Shown here in pieces: positions 44,785 to 54,244 of a stretch of DNA of 64,000 nt. The notes beneath the pieces are model-generated. The model did no database searches, was not told the origin of the DNA, and saw only the letters and a program-made list of their open reading frames with translations. Location of the stretch: contig NZ_LZJF01000201.1 of NCBI RefSeq assembly GCF_001666835.1, positions 1 to 64,000 on the forward strand, read 5' to 3'. A program made the translations under genes and the position numbers. This DNA is from Mycobacterium sp. E3251. GTDB lineage: Bacteria > Actinomycetota > Actinomycetes > Mycobacteriales > Mycobacteriaceae. Position 1 is the first letter of the stretch; the number at the start of each line of letters is the position of its first letter.

Positions 44785-44881
44785 AGCGTGCCGATCGTAC
44801 CGCTCAGGTCGCGAACGGACCCGGCGGTCGCACGCCGCGACGAATTCGTCGGACCCAAACCGTGAGCGGTACCTTCGAGGG

Positions 44882-45262
44882 GTGTCCACCACCCATCGTC
44901 GCAGGCCCGCGCTGATCGCCTTGGTGATCGTCGCGGCGTGCGGTTGCCTGGCGCTGGGCTGGTGGCAGTGGACCAGGTTCCAGTCCGTCTCGGGCAGCTT
45001 CCAGAACCTCGGCTACGCACTGCAGTGGCCGCTGTTCGCCTGGTTCTGCGTGTACGCGTACCGCAAGTACGTCCGCTACGAAGACATGCCGCCGGAGCCT
45101 CGGCAGGACGTTGCCGACACAGAGATACCCGCCGGCTTGCTGCCCGAGCGCCCCAAACCGAAGCAACAGCCGTCCGATGACCCCGCGCTGGCGGAGTACA
45201 ACGCGTACCTGGCCGAACTTGCCAAACAAGACACCGAAAAACAGAACAGGACCACCGCATGA
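44882..45262 (+). CDS. lprD: Probable lipoprotein LprD
   Basis: A 126-residue protein with N-terminal membrane segment ALIALVIVAACGCLALGWW, which contains a lipobox-like AACG/ACGC. A second hydrophobic stretch (LQWPLFAWFCVYAY) and a charged C-terminal tail follow. Length, sequence and position next to the DUF3817 and rdgB genes match Rv1343c of M. tuberculosis. It overlaps the next gene by 4 bp. Function unknown. Confidence 0.85.
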   Translation: MSTTHRRRPALIALVIVAACGCLALGWWQWTRFQSVSGSFQNLGYALQWPLFAWFCVYAYRKYVRYEDMPPEPRQDVADTEIPAGLLPERPKPKQQPSDDPALAEYNAYLAELAKQDTEKQNRTTA

Positions 45263-45600
45263 CCACACCGGAAAGACCCGCGTCGGCATTCCCCGTGGAG
45301 AAGATCCGCACCGCGTTGCTCGGCTACCGGATCATGGCGTGGGCGACGGGTCTCTGGCTGATCGCGCTGTGCTACGAGATCGTCTCGCATCTCGTCTTGC
45401 ACCACGAGATCCGCTGGATCGAGGTGGTCCACGGCTGGGTGTACTTCATCTATGTCCTGACGGCGTTCAATCTGGCGGTCAAGGTGCGGTGGCCAATTCC
45501 CAAGACGATCGGTGTCCTCCTTGCCGGCACCATCCCGCTCCTGGGCATCATCGTCGAGCAAGTCCAGACCAGGGACGTGAAGGCCCGTTTCGGCGTGTAG
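45259..45600 (+). CDS. DUF3817 integral membrane protein (Rv1342c-like)
   Basis: A 113-residue protein with three or four predicted membrane helices (for example IMAWATGLWLIALCYEI, YFIYVLTAFNLAVKV and IGVLLAGTIPLLGIIVEQV). The pattern is that of the DUF3817 family. It overlaps lprD by ATGA, and the two are a conserved pair in mycobacteria. No biochemical function is known. Confidence 0.87.
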   Translation: MTTPERPASAFPVEKIRTALLGYRIMAWATGLWLIALCYEIVSHLVLHHEIRWIEVVHGWVYFIYVLTAFNLAVKVRWPIPKTIGVLLAGTIPLLGIIVEQVQTRDVKARFGV

Positions 45601-45602
45601 GG

Positions 45603-45658
45603 CTCGAGTGCGCGGCTGGCTTCACACTCGAGGCCGAGTGTGCGGCTGGCTTCACACT
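45603..45658. terminator. Two tandem hairpins between convergent genes
   Basis: CTCGAGTG (45603-45610) pairs with CACTCGAG (45625-45632); AGTGTG (45636-45641) pairs with CACACT (45653-45658). The two hairpins are near-identical copies sharing the loop sequence CGGCTGGCTT. They separate the DUF3817 gene from the convergent rdgB gene and are probably terminators for both strands. Confidence 0.65.
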
Positions 45659-45667
45659 GGGCAGGTA

Positions 45668-46267
45668 CTAGGGCAGGTCGCGCAGCGCCGGCACTAGCAA
45701 CGCGAGGGCGCGGCCGCGATGGGAGACCGCGTCCTTCTCCTCGGGGCTGAGCTCGGCCGCGGTGCGGTCGGAACCCGCTGGAATGAAGACCGGGTCGTAC
45801 CCGAAGCCGCCGTCCCCCCGCGGTTCCCGGGCGATGCTGCCGAGCCACTCCCCGCGGACGACGACCTCGCCGGACGGTCCCGCCAGGGCGCAGGCCGACA
45901 CGAACGCCGCGCCGCGCCGTTCGTCGGGCACGTCGCGCAACTGCGCCAACAGCAGCGCGGTGTTGGCGGCGTCGTCGCCGTGGTCACCCGACCAGCGCGC
46001 CGACAGCACGCCGGGCATGCCGTTCAAAGCGGCCACCTCCAGGCCGGAATCGTCGGCGACCGCAGCCAGGCCCGTCGCGGCGAATGCATCCCGCGCCTTG
46101 GCCAACGCGTTGTCCTCAAAGGTCGCGCCCGTTTCGGGCGCCTCATCGAAGGGCGGCACATCATGCAAAGAGACCAGCCTCAAGCCGGTCAGGCCGGCCG
46201 CGTCGAGCACCCGGCGTAATTCGGCCAGTTTCTTCCGGTTGCGGCTGGCGACCAGAAGCTTGGTCAC
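45668..46267 (-). CDS. rdgB: RdgB/HAM1-family XTP/dITP diphosphatase
   Basis: A 199-residue pyrophosphatase that hydrolyses non-canonical purine nucleoside triphosphates (dITP, XTP), keeping them out of DNA. Motifs: LLVASRNRKKLAELRRVL (S-x-N-x-x-K), VADDSGLEVAALNGMPGVLS, GDGGFGYDPVFIP and the C-terminal SHRGRAL. It corresponds to Rv1341. In M. tuberculosis it lies next to rphA; here a ferritin-like gene lies between them on the other strand. Confidence 0.95.
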   Translation of the reverse strand: MTKLLVASRNRKKLAELRRVLDAAGLTGLRLVSLHDVPPFDEAPETGATFEDNALAKARDAFAATGLAAVADDSGLEVAALNGMPGVLSARWSGDHGDDAANTALLLAQLRDVPDERRGAAFVSACALAGPSGEVVVRGEWLGSIAREPRGDGGFGYDPVFIPAGSDRTAAELSPEEKDAVSHRGRALALLVPALRDLP

Positions 46268-46396
46268 CGGTCAATCCGGAACATGGCCATTACCTCCGCA
46301 CAGCGACCTATGCATACGGCAACAAACTAGCCGGAGTGCTACGCGGAGCTCATCTGCGGCTCATCCAGCCGATCAAACCGACTCACTTCAGCAGGG

Positions 46397-46453
46397 TTGA
46401 CAGCGCCGCCGCACGCGGCGCACTGTGATACGTGTCATATGACCACTGGTCAT
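46397..46453 (+). promoter_or_regulatory. Control region before the ferritin-like gene: hairpin and perfect palindrome
   Basis: TTGACA at 46397-46402 matches a -35 box, but no -10 box stands at the right distance. GCGCCGC/GCGGCGC (46403-46421) form a 7-bp hairpin with a 5-base loop. ATGACCACTGGTCAT (46439-46453) is a perfect 7-1-7 palindrome only 23 bp before the start codon, typical of a repressor site. No regulator gene is adjacent. Confidence 0.55.
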
Positions 46454-46476
46454 ACCGGGCAGAGAGGCGGCAACTC

Positions 46477-47577
46477 ATGACCACGAGGGACAAGTACACC
46501 GAGGTGCCAGACCCCTACTCGTGGGAGGTTCCCAGCGCCGGCGACGCGCGCTTCACCTGGGAGTACGACGACGGCCGCGCCCGACTCCTTTCCCTGTACC
46601 AAAAGGGAAAGGACAAGCAGTGGGACGCCCAGTCGCGCATCGACTGGACGCAAGACGTCGACCCGACGAACCCACTCGCGCTGCCCGACGAATTTCATCC
46701 GCTGTTCGGCAGCCCGATGTGGGATGCCGCAGGTGACGCGGGTCGCGCCGAGTTGCGCCAGCACTTCCAGGCCTGGCAACTCTCGCAGTTCCTGCACGGG
46801 GAGCAGGGAGCGATGGTGTGCGCGGCCAAGATCGTCGAGGTCGTCCCGGACCTGGACGCGAAGTTCTACGCCGCCACCCAGACCATGGACGAGGCCCGCC
46901 ACGTCGAGGCATTCGGGCGGTTCCTGCAGGACAAGGCCGACCTGGTCTACCCGATCAACAAGCATCTGACCGCCCTGCTCGACGACACCCTGCGCGATTC
47001 GCGATGGGACATGCCCTACCTCGGCATGCAGGTACTCATCGAAGGGCTCGCACTGGCCGCCTTCGGGGTGATGCGAGACATGGCGGCGCCGGACTCGCTG
47101 GCCAAGCAGTTGCTGGCCTACGTCATGCAGGACGAGGCCCGCCACGTCGCCTTCGGCCGAATCTCGCTGAAGGATTACTATTCCGGGCTGACCGAGTCCG
47201 AGCGGGGCGAGCGTGAAGAGTTCGTCGTGGACGCCTGCTACCTGATGCGCGACCGGTTCCGCGGCGAAGAGGTTTTCGCGACCCTCGGCATGGACGTTCA
47301 AGAGTGTGCCGATTGGGTCGACACCTCTCCGCTGATGATCCAGTTCCGCTCGCACCTGTTCAGCCGCATCGTGCCGATCGTCAAGGACATCGGGCTGTGG
47401 GGCGAAAAGGTACAGAAGGCGTTCAGGGAGATGGGTGTCCACGACCTGGCCGACTCCAACATCGAGGCGTTGATGAAGGCCGATGAGGATCAGGCCGAGG
47501 CGCTGGACAAGGCACACGCCGAGATGGCTGCCCGGGCCGTCGAGGTGGACGAGGTGATCGCGGCGGGCGCGAGCTAA
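46477..47577 (+). CDS. Ferritin-like diiron protein (ribonucleotide-reductase-like fold)
   Basis: A 366-residue helical-bundle protein with the four-carboxylate, two-His pattern of diiron enzymes: Glu in HGEQGAMVCAA, DEARHVEAFGRF, Glu in LIEGLALAAFG and DEARHVAFGRIS. This arrangement is shared by R2-like oxidases and N- or hydrocarbon-oxygenases; iron storage is less likely. The ATG at 46477 fits the family start. It is not part of the corresponding M. tuberculosis gene order and has its own palindromic operator. Its reaction is unknown. Confidence 0.8.
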   Translation: MTTRDKYTEVPDPYSWEVPSAGDARFTWEYDDGRARLLSLYQKGKDKQWDAQSRIDWTQDVDPTNPLALPDEFHPLFGSPMWDAAGDAGRAELRQHFQAWQLSQFLHGEQGAMVCAAKIVEVVPDLDAKFYAATQTMDEARHVEAFGRFLQDKADLVYPINKHLTALLDDTLRDSRWDMPYLGMQVLIEGLALAAFGVMRDMAAPDSLAKQLLAYVMQDEARHVAFGRISLKDYYSGLTESERGEREEFVVDACYLMRDRFRGEEVFATLGMDVQECADWVDTSPLMIQFRSHLFSRIVPIVKDIGLWGEKVQKAFREMGVHDLADSNIEALMKADEDQAEALDKAHAEMAARAVEVDEVIAAGAS

Positions 47578-47614
47578 CCCAAGTCTGGTTTGGCGCTGGC
47601 GGCCAGAAGCTTGG

Positions 47615-48394
<780 letters not shown>

Positions 48395-48428
48395 CCGGTA
48401 ACCCTAAGCCAACTCACGCGCGGCTTGC

Positions 48429-49256
48429 TCAGACCCTTTCAGAGCGGCGGATATCGAAAGATTCGCCGCACACCACCGCATGCACGGGGCCGTCGAACTC
48501 GGCCTTGGCCTCGCTGATCACGTCCTCGCGGGACGTCCACGGCGGGATGTGGGTCAGCAGCAGCTCGCGAACGCCGGCCTGCGCCGCGATCCGGCCGGCC
48601 TCGGTGCCCGACAAATGCAGAGCGGGCGGGCGGTCCGGCGAGTGGGTCCAGGAGGCCTCGCAGAGGAAGACATCGGCGTCCCGCGCCAGCTCGACGAGTT
48701 GGTCGCAGACGCCGGTGTCACCGCTGTAGACGAACGAGGCGCCGGTCGAATCGGTGATCCGCAGGCCGTACGACTCGGTCGGGTGGGCGACCACCCGCGG
48801 CGTCACCGTGAGCGAGCCGAGCGTGACCGGTTCGCCGTCGACCCAGTGCCGAACGTCGAAAATGTCTGAGCAGTCGTCGATTTCACCGCCGTACGGCGAT
48901 GACGCCGCGCCCAGCCGGGACCAGGTGTCGCCGGGCCCGTACAACAACGCCTTGCCGTCCGGCCGCGAGGGGTGGTAGCGCCGCCACACGAACAGGCCGG
49001 GCAAATCGAGGCAGTGGTCGGCGTGCAGATGGGACAAGAGCACGTGCACGGAGGCGGGATCGGCATAGCGCTGGAGCGCGCCCAGCACGCCGCCGCCGAA
49101 GTCGATGACCATCGGCGGTGTATCCGGTGCCCGAAGCAGATATCCCGACGCGGGCGAATCCGGCCCTACCACGCTGCCCGAGCAGCCGAGCACGGTTATT
49201 CGCACGGACACTACTGTGCCATGCCCGATAGGACCGTGACGAAAACATCGCCGCAT
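48429..49256 (-). CDS. Metallo-beta-lactamase-fold protein, Rv1339-type cyclic nucleotide phosphodiesterase
   Basis: A metallo-beta-lactamase-fold enzyme of 275 residues in its longest form. ITVLGCSGSVVGPDSPASGYLL starts the fold, LLSHLHADHCLDLPGLF is the HxHxDH metal motif, VVAHPTESYGLRI and FVYSGDTGVC supply further ligands, and LLLTHIPPWTS ends the active site. The M. tuberculosis orthologue (Rv1339) has been described as an atypical phosphodiesterase that lowers cAMP. Start codons at 49211 and 49205 (GTG) are alternatives that begin nearer the domain. Confidence 0.9.
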   Translation of the reverse strand: MRRCFRHGPIGHGTVVSVRITVLGCSGSVVGPDSPASGYLLRAPDTPPMVIDFGGGVLGALQRYADPASVHVLLSHLHADHCLDLPGLFVWRRYHPSRPDGKALLYGPGDTWSRLGAASSPYGGEIDDCSDIFDVRHWVDGEPVTLGSLTVTPRVVAHPTESYGLRITDSTGASFVYSGDTGVCDQLVELARDADVFLCEASWTHSPDRPPALHLSGTEAGRIAAQAGVRELLLTHIPPWTSREDVISEAKAEFDGPVHAVVCGESFDIRRSERV

Positions 49257-49338
49257 TGGTGTGATGAGAATCTCGCCATCGGCACGTGGCGATCGTCAGC
49301 GCGGCGAAGCCGGGCGAGACGGGTCGCCATGATCCTCA

Positions 49339-50166
49339 CTAGTCGATCCGCACGTGGTGAACGGGTTGCACGCCGGTGACGGCAGGACCGAGGAATCGCG
49401 CGGCCAACTTGGTGAACGCCTCGGGGTCGCCGGTGGCTTCGAAGACTCGGGAAGGCGGGGCGGCGTCGGGATCGTCCGGGTGCGGACGCAGCAAATCGCG
49501 CTCGGTGAGTACGCGCAGTACCTCCTTGGCGGTTTCCTCGGCGCTGGACACCAGCGTCACCTGCTCGCCCATCGCCAGCTGGATCAATCCCGACAGCAGT
49601 GGGTAATGCGTGCACCCGAGCACCAGGGTGTCGACCTGGGCGCGTTGCAGCGGCTCGAGGTAGCCCTCGGCCAGCCCGAGCACCTGGCGCCCACTGGTCA
49701 CCCCGCGCTCCACGAAGTCGACGAAGCGCGGGCAGGCCACGGCGGTGATCTCGGTGTCGCGGGCGGCGGCGAACGCGTCCTGGTACGCGTGCGAGTTGAT
49801 GGTCGCGCGGGTGCCGATGACACCGATGCGCCCGTTGCGCGTCGTGGCGACGGCACGACGCACCGCCGGCAGGATCACCTCGACGACCGGTACGTCATAC
49901 CGCTCGCGGGCGTCCCGCAGGCAAGCCGCGGACGCGGTGTTGCACGCGATCACCAACGCCTTCACCCCGCGCCCGACAAGGTCGTCCCCGATGGCCAAGG
50001 CGTGCGCGCGGACCTCTGGGATGGTGAGCGGACCGTATGGCCCGTGGCCCGTGTCGCCCACGTAGACGATGTCCTCGTCGGGCAATTGGTCGATGATGGC
50101 CCGCGCGACGGTCAGCCCGCCGACGCCGGAGTCGAAGATCCCGACGGGCGCCAACGGCGACGTCAT
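49339..50166 (-). CDS. murI: Glutamate racemase
   Basis: A 275-residue cofactor-independent racemase that makes D-glutamate for peptidoglycan. [13 protein letters not shown], the first catalytic Cys in [11 protein letters not shown] and the second in [14 protein letters not shown] are all present. The ATG at 50166 overlaps the stop of the rhomboid gene (ATGA). Matches Rv1338 in length and position. Confidence 0.96.
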   Translation of the reverse strand: MTSPLAPVGIFDSGVGGLTVARAIIDQLPDEDIVYVGDTGHGPYGPLTIPEVRAHALAIGDDLVGRGVKALVIACNTASAACLRDARERYDVPVVEVILPAVRRAVATTRNGRIGVIGTRATINSHAYQDAFAAARDTEITAVACPRFVDFVERGVTSGRQVLGLAEGYLEPLQRAQVDTLVLGCTHYPLLSGLIQLAMGEQVTLVSSAEETAKEVLRVLTERDLLRPHPDDPDAAPPSRVFEATGDPEAFTKLAARFLGPAVTGVQPVHHVRID

Positions 50167-50837
50167 GTCTTGGGACGCGGCGTGGCGGCGCCGGCTTTTC
50201 TCTTCGCCCGGGCTTTGCGTTCGGGCGCGGACAACCAATAAGCGGCGACGACGCCGGCGATCGCACCGCACAGGTGCCCCTGCCACGAGACGCCACCGCA
50301 TCTGCCGAGCACCGGCATGGCGCCCAGCAGCACTCCGCCGTAGGCCAACAGAACCACCAGCCCGATCGCGATGTCCGCGAACCTGCGCACGAAGATCCCG
50401 AACACGAGCAGGAAGGCCAGCCAGCCGAAGATCAGGCCGGAAGCCCCGATGTGATCGGTCGGTCCGCATGAGCTGCCCACGTCCCCGATCAGCCAAGTAC
50501 CGAAGCCGCCGAGGATCCACACGATCGCGGTGGCCCAGACGAACCGGCTCAGGCCGGCGAGCGTCATGAGGAATCCCAGCACCAACAGCGGCACCGTGTT
50601 GGCCATTAGATGTTGCCAACTCGCGTGCAAGACCGGGGAGAAGACGATCCCCCATAGCCCGTCGGCCTCCAGCGGTCTGATGCCGTTCTCGTCCAGGGAG
50701 TGCCGCGTCAGCTGGTCGATGAGCTCGATGAGGTAGAGCAGCGCGACGAAGGTGAGGATCGTGGCCGCGCCGACCACCCACGCGGGACGCTTCGCAGACG
50801 TCGCCGGTGTGCCGGGGCGCCCGGTGGTCTTACCCAT
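50163..50837 (-). CDS. Rhomboid-family intramembrane serine protease
   Basis: A 224-residue membrane protein with six predicted helices. [19 protein letters not shown] is the conserved His/Asn helix, [14 protein letters not shown] holds the catalytic Ser in GASG and [10 protein letters not shown] the catalytic His. It corresponds to Rv1337. Substrates in mycobacteria are unknown. In M. tuberculosis cysM lies next to it; here the S58 peptidase follows after 36 bp. Confidence 0.93.
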   Translation of the reverse strand: MGKTTGRPGTPATSAKRPAWVVGAATILTFVALLYLIELIDQLTRHSLDENGIRPLEADGLWGIVFSPVLHASWQHLMANTVPLLVLGFLMTLAGLSRFVWATAIVWILGGFGTWLIGDVGSSCGPTDHIGASGLIFGWLAFLLVFGIFVRRFADIAIGLVVLLAYGGVLLGAMPVLGRCGGVSWQGHLCGAIAGVVAAYWLSAPERKARAKRKAGAATPRPKT

Positions 50838-50873
50838 AGCTGCAGGTTACCGGCGCGAACTGAGGAGAACTTC

Positions 50874-51926
50874 TCATCGGGCAAACGCCCCGGGCAACAC
50901 GTCGCGATAGGTCGGTATGCCGGCTACCGAATCCGCGGCGAACACGCCGATCAACACCGCGCGCGCCAGACAATCGGCCGCCGCGGCACCGACCTCCGCC
51001 GCCAGCCGCATCTCCGGCGAAAACGAGGCGGGCGCGTCCGGCGGGGGCGGCACCTCTACCGCCCCGGTGGCCAGCGCGAACACGGTGTCGCCGTCGTACG
51101 GGGTGTGCGCCGGCCGGACCGTACGGGCCAGGCCGTCCTGCGCGGCGACGGCGACGCGCCGGCACGCAGCCGCGCTCAGCGCTGCGTCGGTCGCCACGAC
51201 GCCGATGACGGTGTTGAGCGGGGTCGCCGCGGTCGGCAACTGCGCGAAGGCGTCGATCTCCTCCGCCGGCGGTGGTCGCAACGCGAATTCCTCGATCAGG
51301 TCCGCCATCCATGGCAGGCCGGTGGCCCGGTCGGCGACCTCGCCGGCCGAGTTCACCACGACCACCGCGCCAACGGTCGCCCCGCACGGCAGCGTCGTAG
51401 CAGCCGTCCCGACCCCGCCCTTCAATACCCCGGCCCGCGCCCCGACGCCGGCGCCGACGTTCCCGACGGCCGGCGCACCCCCGCCGCTCGCGGCGGCTTC
51501 GCAGGCCAGGTAGCCGAACTCCGCCGTCGGGCGGCGATCCCAGCCACCGACCGGCAGATCGAAGATCACGGCGCCGGGCACGATGGGCACCACCCCGCCG
51601 TCCATCGCCACGCCGCGTTCGCGTTCTTCCAGCCAGCGCATCACGCCGTCGGCGGCGGCCAGACCGTAGGCGCTGCCGCCGGCGAGCAGCACCGCGTCGA
51701 CGTAGCGGACGGTGTTGGCGGGATCCAGCAGGTCGGTCTCCCGGGTACCGGGCGCGCCGCCGCGGCAGTCGACGGCCCCGACGGTCCCCGGCGGGGTCAG
51801 CACGACGGTGACGCCGCGCGCCCATCCGGCGCCCATGGACGCGTCGGGGTCGAGTCGATGATGGTGACCGATGCGGATGCCTCCGACGTCGGTGATGGCG
51901 TTCGCCCGGCCGCCGTCGGTGCTCAT
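50874..51926 (-). CDS. P1/DmpA-family (S58) N-terminal nucleophile peptidase
   Basis: A 350-residue protein of the S58 family: ITDVGGIRIGHHHR at the start, VLLAGGSAYGLAAADGV in the middle and PLNTVIGVVATDAALS, where autoprocessing before a Thr or Ser nucleophile occurs in relatives. Members are aminopeptidases or amide hydrolases. It corresponds to Rv1333. The ATG at 51926 overlaps the aosR stop (ATGA). Confidence 0.9.
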   Translation of the reverse strand: MSTDGGRANAITDVGGIRIGHHHRLDPDASMGAGWARGVTVVLTPPGTVGAVDCRGGAPGTRETDLLDPANTVRYVDAVLLAGGSAYGLAAADGVMRWLEERERGVAMDGGVVPIVPGAVIFDLPVGGWDRRPTAEFGYLACEAAASGGGAPAVGNVGAGVGARAGVLKGGVGTAATTLPCGATVGAVVVVNSAGEVADRATGLPWMADLIEEFALRPPPAEEIDAFAQLPTAATPLNTVIGVVATDAALSAAACRRVAVAAQDGLARTVRPAHTPYDGDTVFALATGAVEVPPPPDAPASFSPEMRLAAEVGAAAADCLARAVLIGVFAADSVAGIPTYRDVLPGAFAR

Positions 51927-52504
51927 CGGGACCCCATGAGCACCAGGACGAGGTATTCCTGCAAGACGGTCAACCACTGGTACACGTCGAAGTGCACGGC
52001 CAGCGGGTGGTCGGCGGGCAGCCGCTCCGGCCCCTCCGGCCCGACCTCGAGCATCACCCCCAGCGTCAGCCGAATGTCGTTGACCGCCGCCACCCAGGCG
52101 TTGGCATCCTCCTCGGTCAGATCGAATCGGCCGCCGTCTTGCGGAACGGTGTCCAACATCCGCTGCGCCGCAAGACGTTTGGCGCCGATGATCTCGGGCT
52201 CGTGCAGGCTGCGCAGCGCGGCGTTGAGGCTATCGGCGGCGTCGGAAGCCGACGGGTCATCGTCGTCGGGATGGAAAAAGTCGGGCAACAGCCGGCGCAG
52301 GGTCGGGTCCTTCGGCGGATCGCTGTTTCCGGTCTTTATGCCGGTGATCTGCTCGAGTTCGTCTGCGGGCGAGGATGATTCACGCTCGTCGAGCAACCCG
52401 AGCATGGCGGTTGCCAGGTTCTTCAGCAGGGCGGCCTCGTGCGACGCCAGGGCGGACCGAAAACGGGGACCGTCCGCGGTCTCGACGCGCTTCCATTTGC
52501 GCAC
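51923..52504 (-). CDS. aosR: DUF2017 protein, AosR-type oxidative stress regulator
   Basis: A 193-residue protein of the actinobacterial DUF2017 family (Rv1332 orthologue by gene order). In M. tuberculosis this protein, AosR, senses redox stress and, with SigH, switches on the mec-cysO-cysM cysteine genes. It begins with basic residues and FRSALASHEAALLKNLA. Here the genes it is known to control are not next to it. It lies between clpS and the S58 peptidase, as expected. Whether the redox-sensing cysteines are kept is doubtful: the translated sequence shows no Cys. Confidence 0.85.
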   Translation of the reverse strand: MRKWKRVETADGPRFRSALASHEAALLKNLATAMLGLLDERESSSPADELEQITGIKTGNSDPPKDPTLRRLLPDFFHPDDDDPSASDAADSLNAALRSLHEPEIIGAKRLAAQRMLDTVPQDGGRFDLTEEDANAWVAAVNDIRLTLGVMLEVGPEGPERLPADHPLAVHFDVYQWLTVLQEYLVLVLMGSR

Positions 52505-52528
52505 AGGTAATCGCCGCAGCCCCGAGTG

Positions 52529-52834
52529 TCAGCGGTCCTGCTGCAGCGTCGCCCACAGCCCGGCGGCATGCAGCTTGGACACGTCGACTTCCATGGACTC
52601 CCGGCTGCCGGCCGACACCACCGCCCTGCCTTCGTTGTGCACCTGCAGCATCAGCTTGGTGGCGTGCGGCTCGCTGTAGCCGAACAACTTCTGGAACACA
52701 TACGTCACGTAGGTCATCAGGTTGACCGGGTCATCCCACACGATCGTGACCCACGGACTCGCCGTGACGTCTACCGGAGCGGACTCGCGTTGTCCTGTAG
52801 TGCCCGGCTTAGTGGGCGCTGACATAACAACCAT
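52529..52834 (-). CDS. clpS: ATP-dependent Clp protease adaptor ClpS
   Basis: A 101-residue Clp[21 protein letters not shown] is the N-degron-binding block, followed by [18 protein letters not shown] and the C-terminal [11 protein letters not shown]. It delivers N-end-rule substrates to ClpC1P. It lies 24 bp upstream of aosR in transcription order and 67 bp from the divergent pncB1 gene. Confidence 0.95.
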   Translation of the reverse strand: MVVMSAPTKPGTTGQRESAPVDVTASPWVTIVWDDPVNLMTYVTYVFQKLFGYSEPHATKLMLQVHNEGRAVVSAGSRESMEVDVSKLHAAGLWATLQQDR

Positions 52835-52901
52835 GGCCCCCAGGATACCGAGGGACCGATGAGGTTTCCGAGCCCCCGATGCCAGCCGATACCGTTATGG
52901 A

Positions 52902-54215
52902 ATGAACGACCCGGTCGTGACTGGGCTGCTTACCGACAAGTACGAGTTGACGATGCTGGCGGCGGCGCTGCGAGACGGTACCGCCGATCGCCCGACGACC
53001 TTCGAATTGTTCGCGCGCCGACTACCCGAGGGGCGTCGCTACGGCGTGGTGTGCGGGACCGGGCGCCTGCTCGAAGCGTTGCCGCAGTTCGGCTTCGACG
53101 ATGAGGCGTGTCAATTGCTGGCGCAATTCCTGGATCCAGATGCCTTGCGCTACTTGCGCGATTTCCGGTTCCGCGGCGATATCGACGGCTACGCCGAAGG
53201 TGAGCTGTACTTCCCCGGCTCTCCTGTGTTGTCGGTGACCGGCACGTTCGCCGAGTGTGTCGTGCTGGAGACGCTGGCATTGTCGATCTTCAATCACGAC
53301 ACGGCGGTCGCGTCGGCAGCGGCGCGAATGGTGAGCGCGGCCAGGGATCGTCCGCTGATCGAGATGGGGTCGCGGCGAACGCATGAGCACGCCGCGGTCG
53401 CCGCGGCGCGTGCGGCCTATATCGCCGGCTTCGCCGCGTCCTCCAATCTCGAGGCTCAGCGCCGGTACGGAATTCCCGCGCAGGGCACGTCGGCGCACGC
53501 GTTCACCATGCTGCACGCGACCGAAGAGCCCGCCGAAGTGACCGAACTGGCCGCCTTCCGCGCGCAGGTCGACGCGCTGGGTGTCGACACCACGCTGCTG
53601 GTGGACACCTACGACGTGACGACCGGCGTGGCCAACGCCGTGGCCGCCGCCGGGGAGTCGCTCGGCGCGGTCCGCATCGACTCCGGGGAATTGGGCGTGC
53701 TGGCCCGCCAGGTCCGCGAGCAGCTCGACGGCCTGGGAGCCACCGGGACCCGCATCGTGGTGTCCGGCGACCTCGACGAATTCTCGATTGCCGCGCTGGG
53801 CGCCGAACCGGTGGACAGTTACGGCGTCGGCACGTCGCTCGTGACGGGTTCGGGCGCGCCGACAGCGAACATGGTCTACAAACTGGTCGAGGTCGACGGA
53901 ATGCCGGTGCAAAAGCGCAGCAGCCACAAGGAATCCCGCGGCGGCCGCAAGGAGGCGCTGCGCCTGACGCGCACATCCGGGACCGCCACCGAGGAGCTGG
54001 TGTATCCGGCGGGCCGCCGGCCCCCGGTCACCGAGCCGTCCCGGGTGTTGACCGTCCCCCTGGTCCGCGGTGGTGACGTGGTGTCCAAACCGAATGTGGC
54101 CGCGGCGCGTGAACTGGTAGCTTCCGGGCTGCGCAGTCTGCCCTGGGAAGGGCTGAACCTCTCCCACGGCGAACCCGCGATCCCGACCACGCTGATCCCC
54201 GCCGGCCGCCGGTAG
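52902..54215 (+). CDS. pncB1: Nicotinate phosphoribosyltransferase
   Basis: A 437-residue enzyme that makes nicotinate mononucleotide in NAD salvage. TDKYELTMLAAALRDG at the start, EMGSRRTHEHAAVAAARAAY, VRIDSGELGVLARQVR and IVVSGDLDEFSI are the conserved blocks. Position between clpS and dinG identifies it as pncB1 (Rv1330c) rather than pncB2. Confidence 0.95.
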   Translation: MNDPVVTGLLTDKYELTMLAAALRDGTADRPTTFELFARRLPEGRRYGVVCGTGRLLEALPQFGFDDEACQLLAQFLDPDALRYLRDFRFRGDIDGYAEGELYFPGSPVLSVTGTFAECVVLETLALSIFNHDTAVASAAARMVSAARDRPLIEMGSRRTHEHAAVAAARAAYIAGFAASSNLEAQRRYGIPAQGTSAHAFTMLHATEEPAEVTELAAFRAQVDALGVDTTLLVDTYDVTTGVANAVAAAGESLGAVRIDSGELGVLARQVREQLDGLGATGTRIVVSGDLDEFSIAALGAEPVDSYGVGTSLVTGSGAPTANMVYKLVEVDGMPVQKRSSHKESRGGRKEALRLTRTSGTATEELVYPAGRRPPVTEPSRVLTVPLVRGGDVVSKPNVAAARELVASGLRSLPWEGLNLSHGEPAIPTTLIPAGRR

Positions 54216-54244
54216 CAGAGCAAAAGGGGCTGACCACGTCCGAA

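Noticed and set aside
44628-45311. Upstream extension of the small minus-strand coiled-coil gene
   Set aside because: The extension runs through the tRNA-Leu and antisense to lprD and is Arg-rich; the ATG at 44627 with a good ribosome-binding site explains the gene.
50167-50781. Long N-terminal extension of glutamate racemase
   Set aside because: It is antisense-free but overlaps the rhomboid gene entirely in another frame; the ATG at 50166 gives the normal MurI length and an ATGA overlap.
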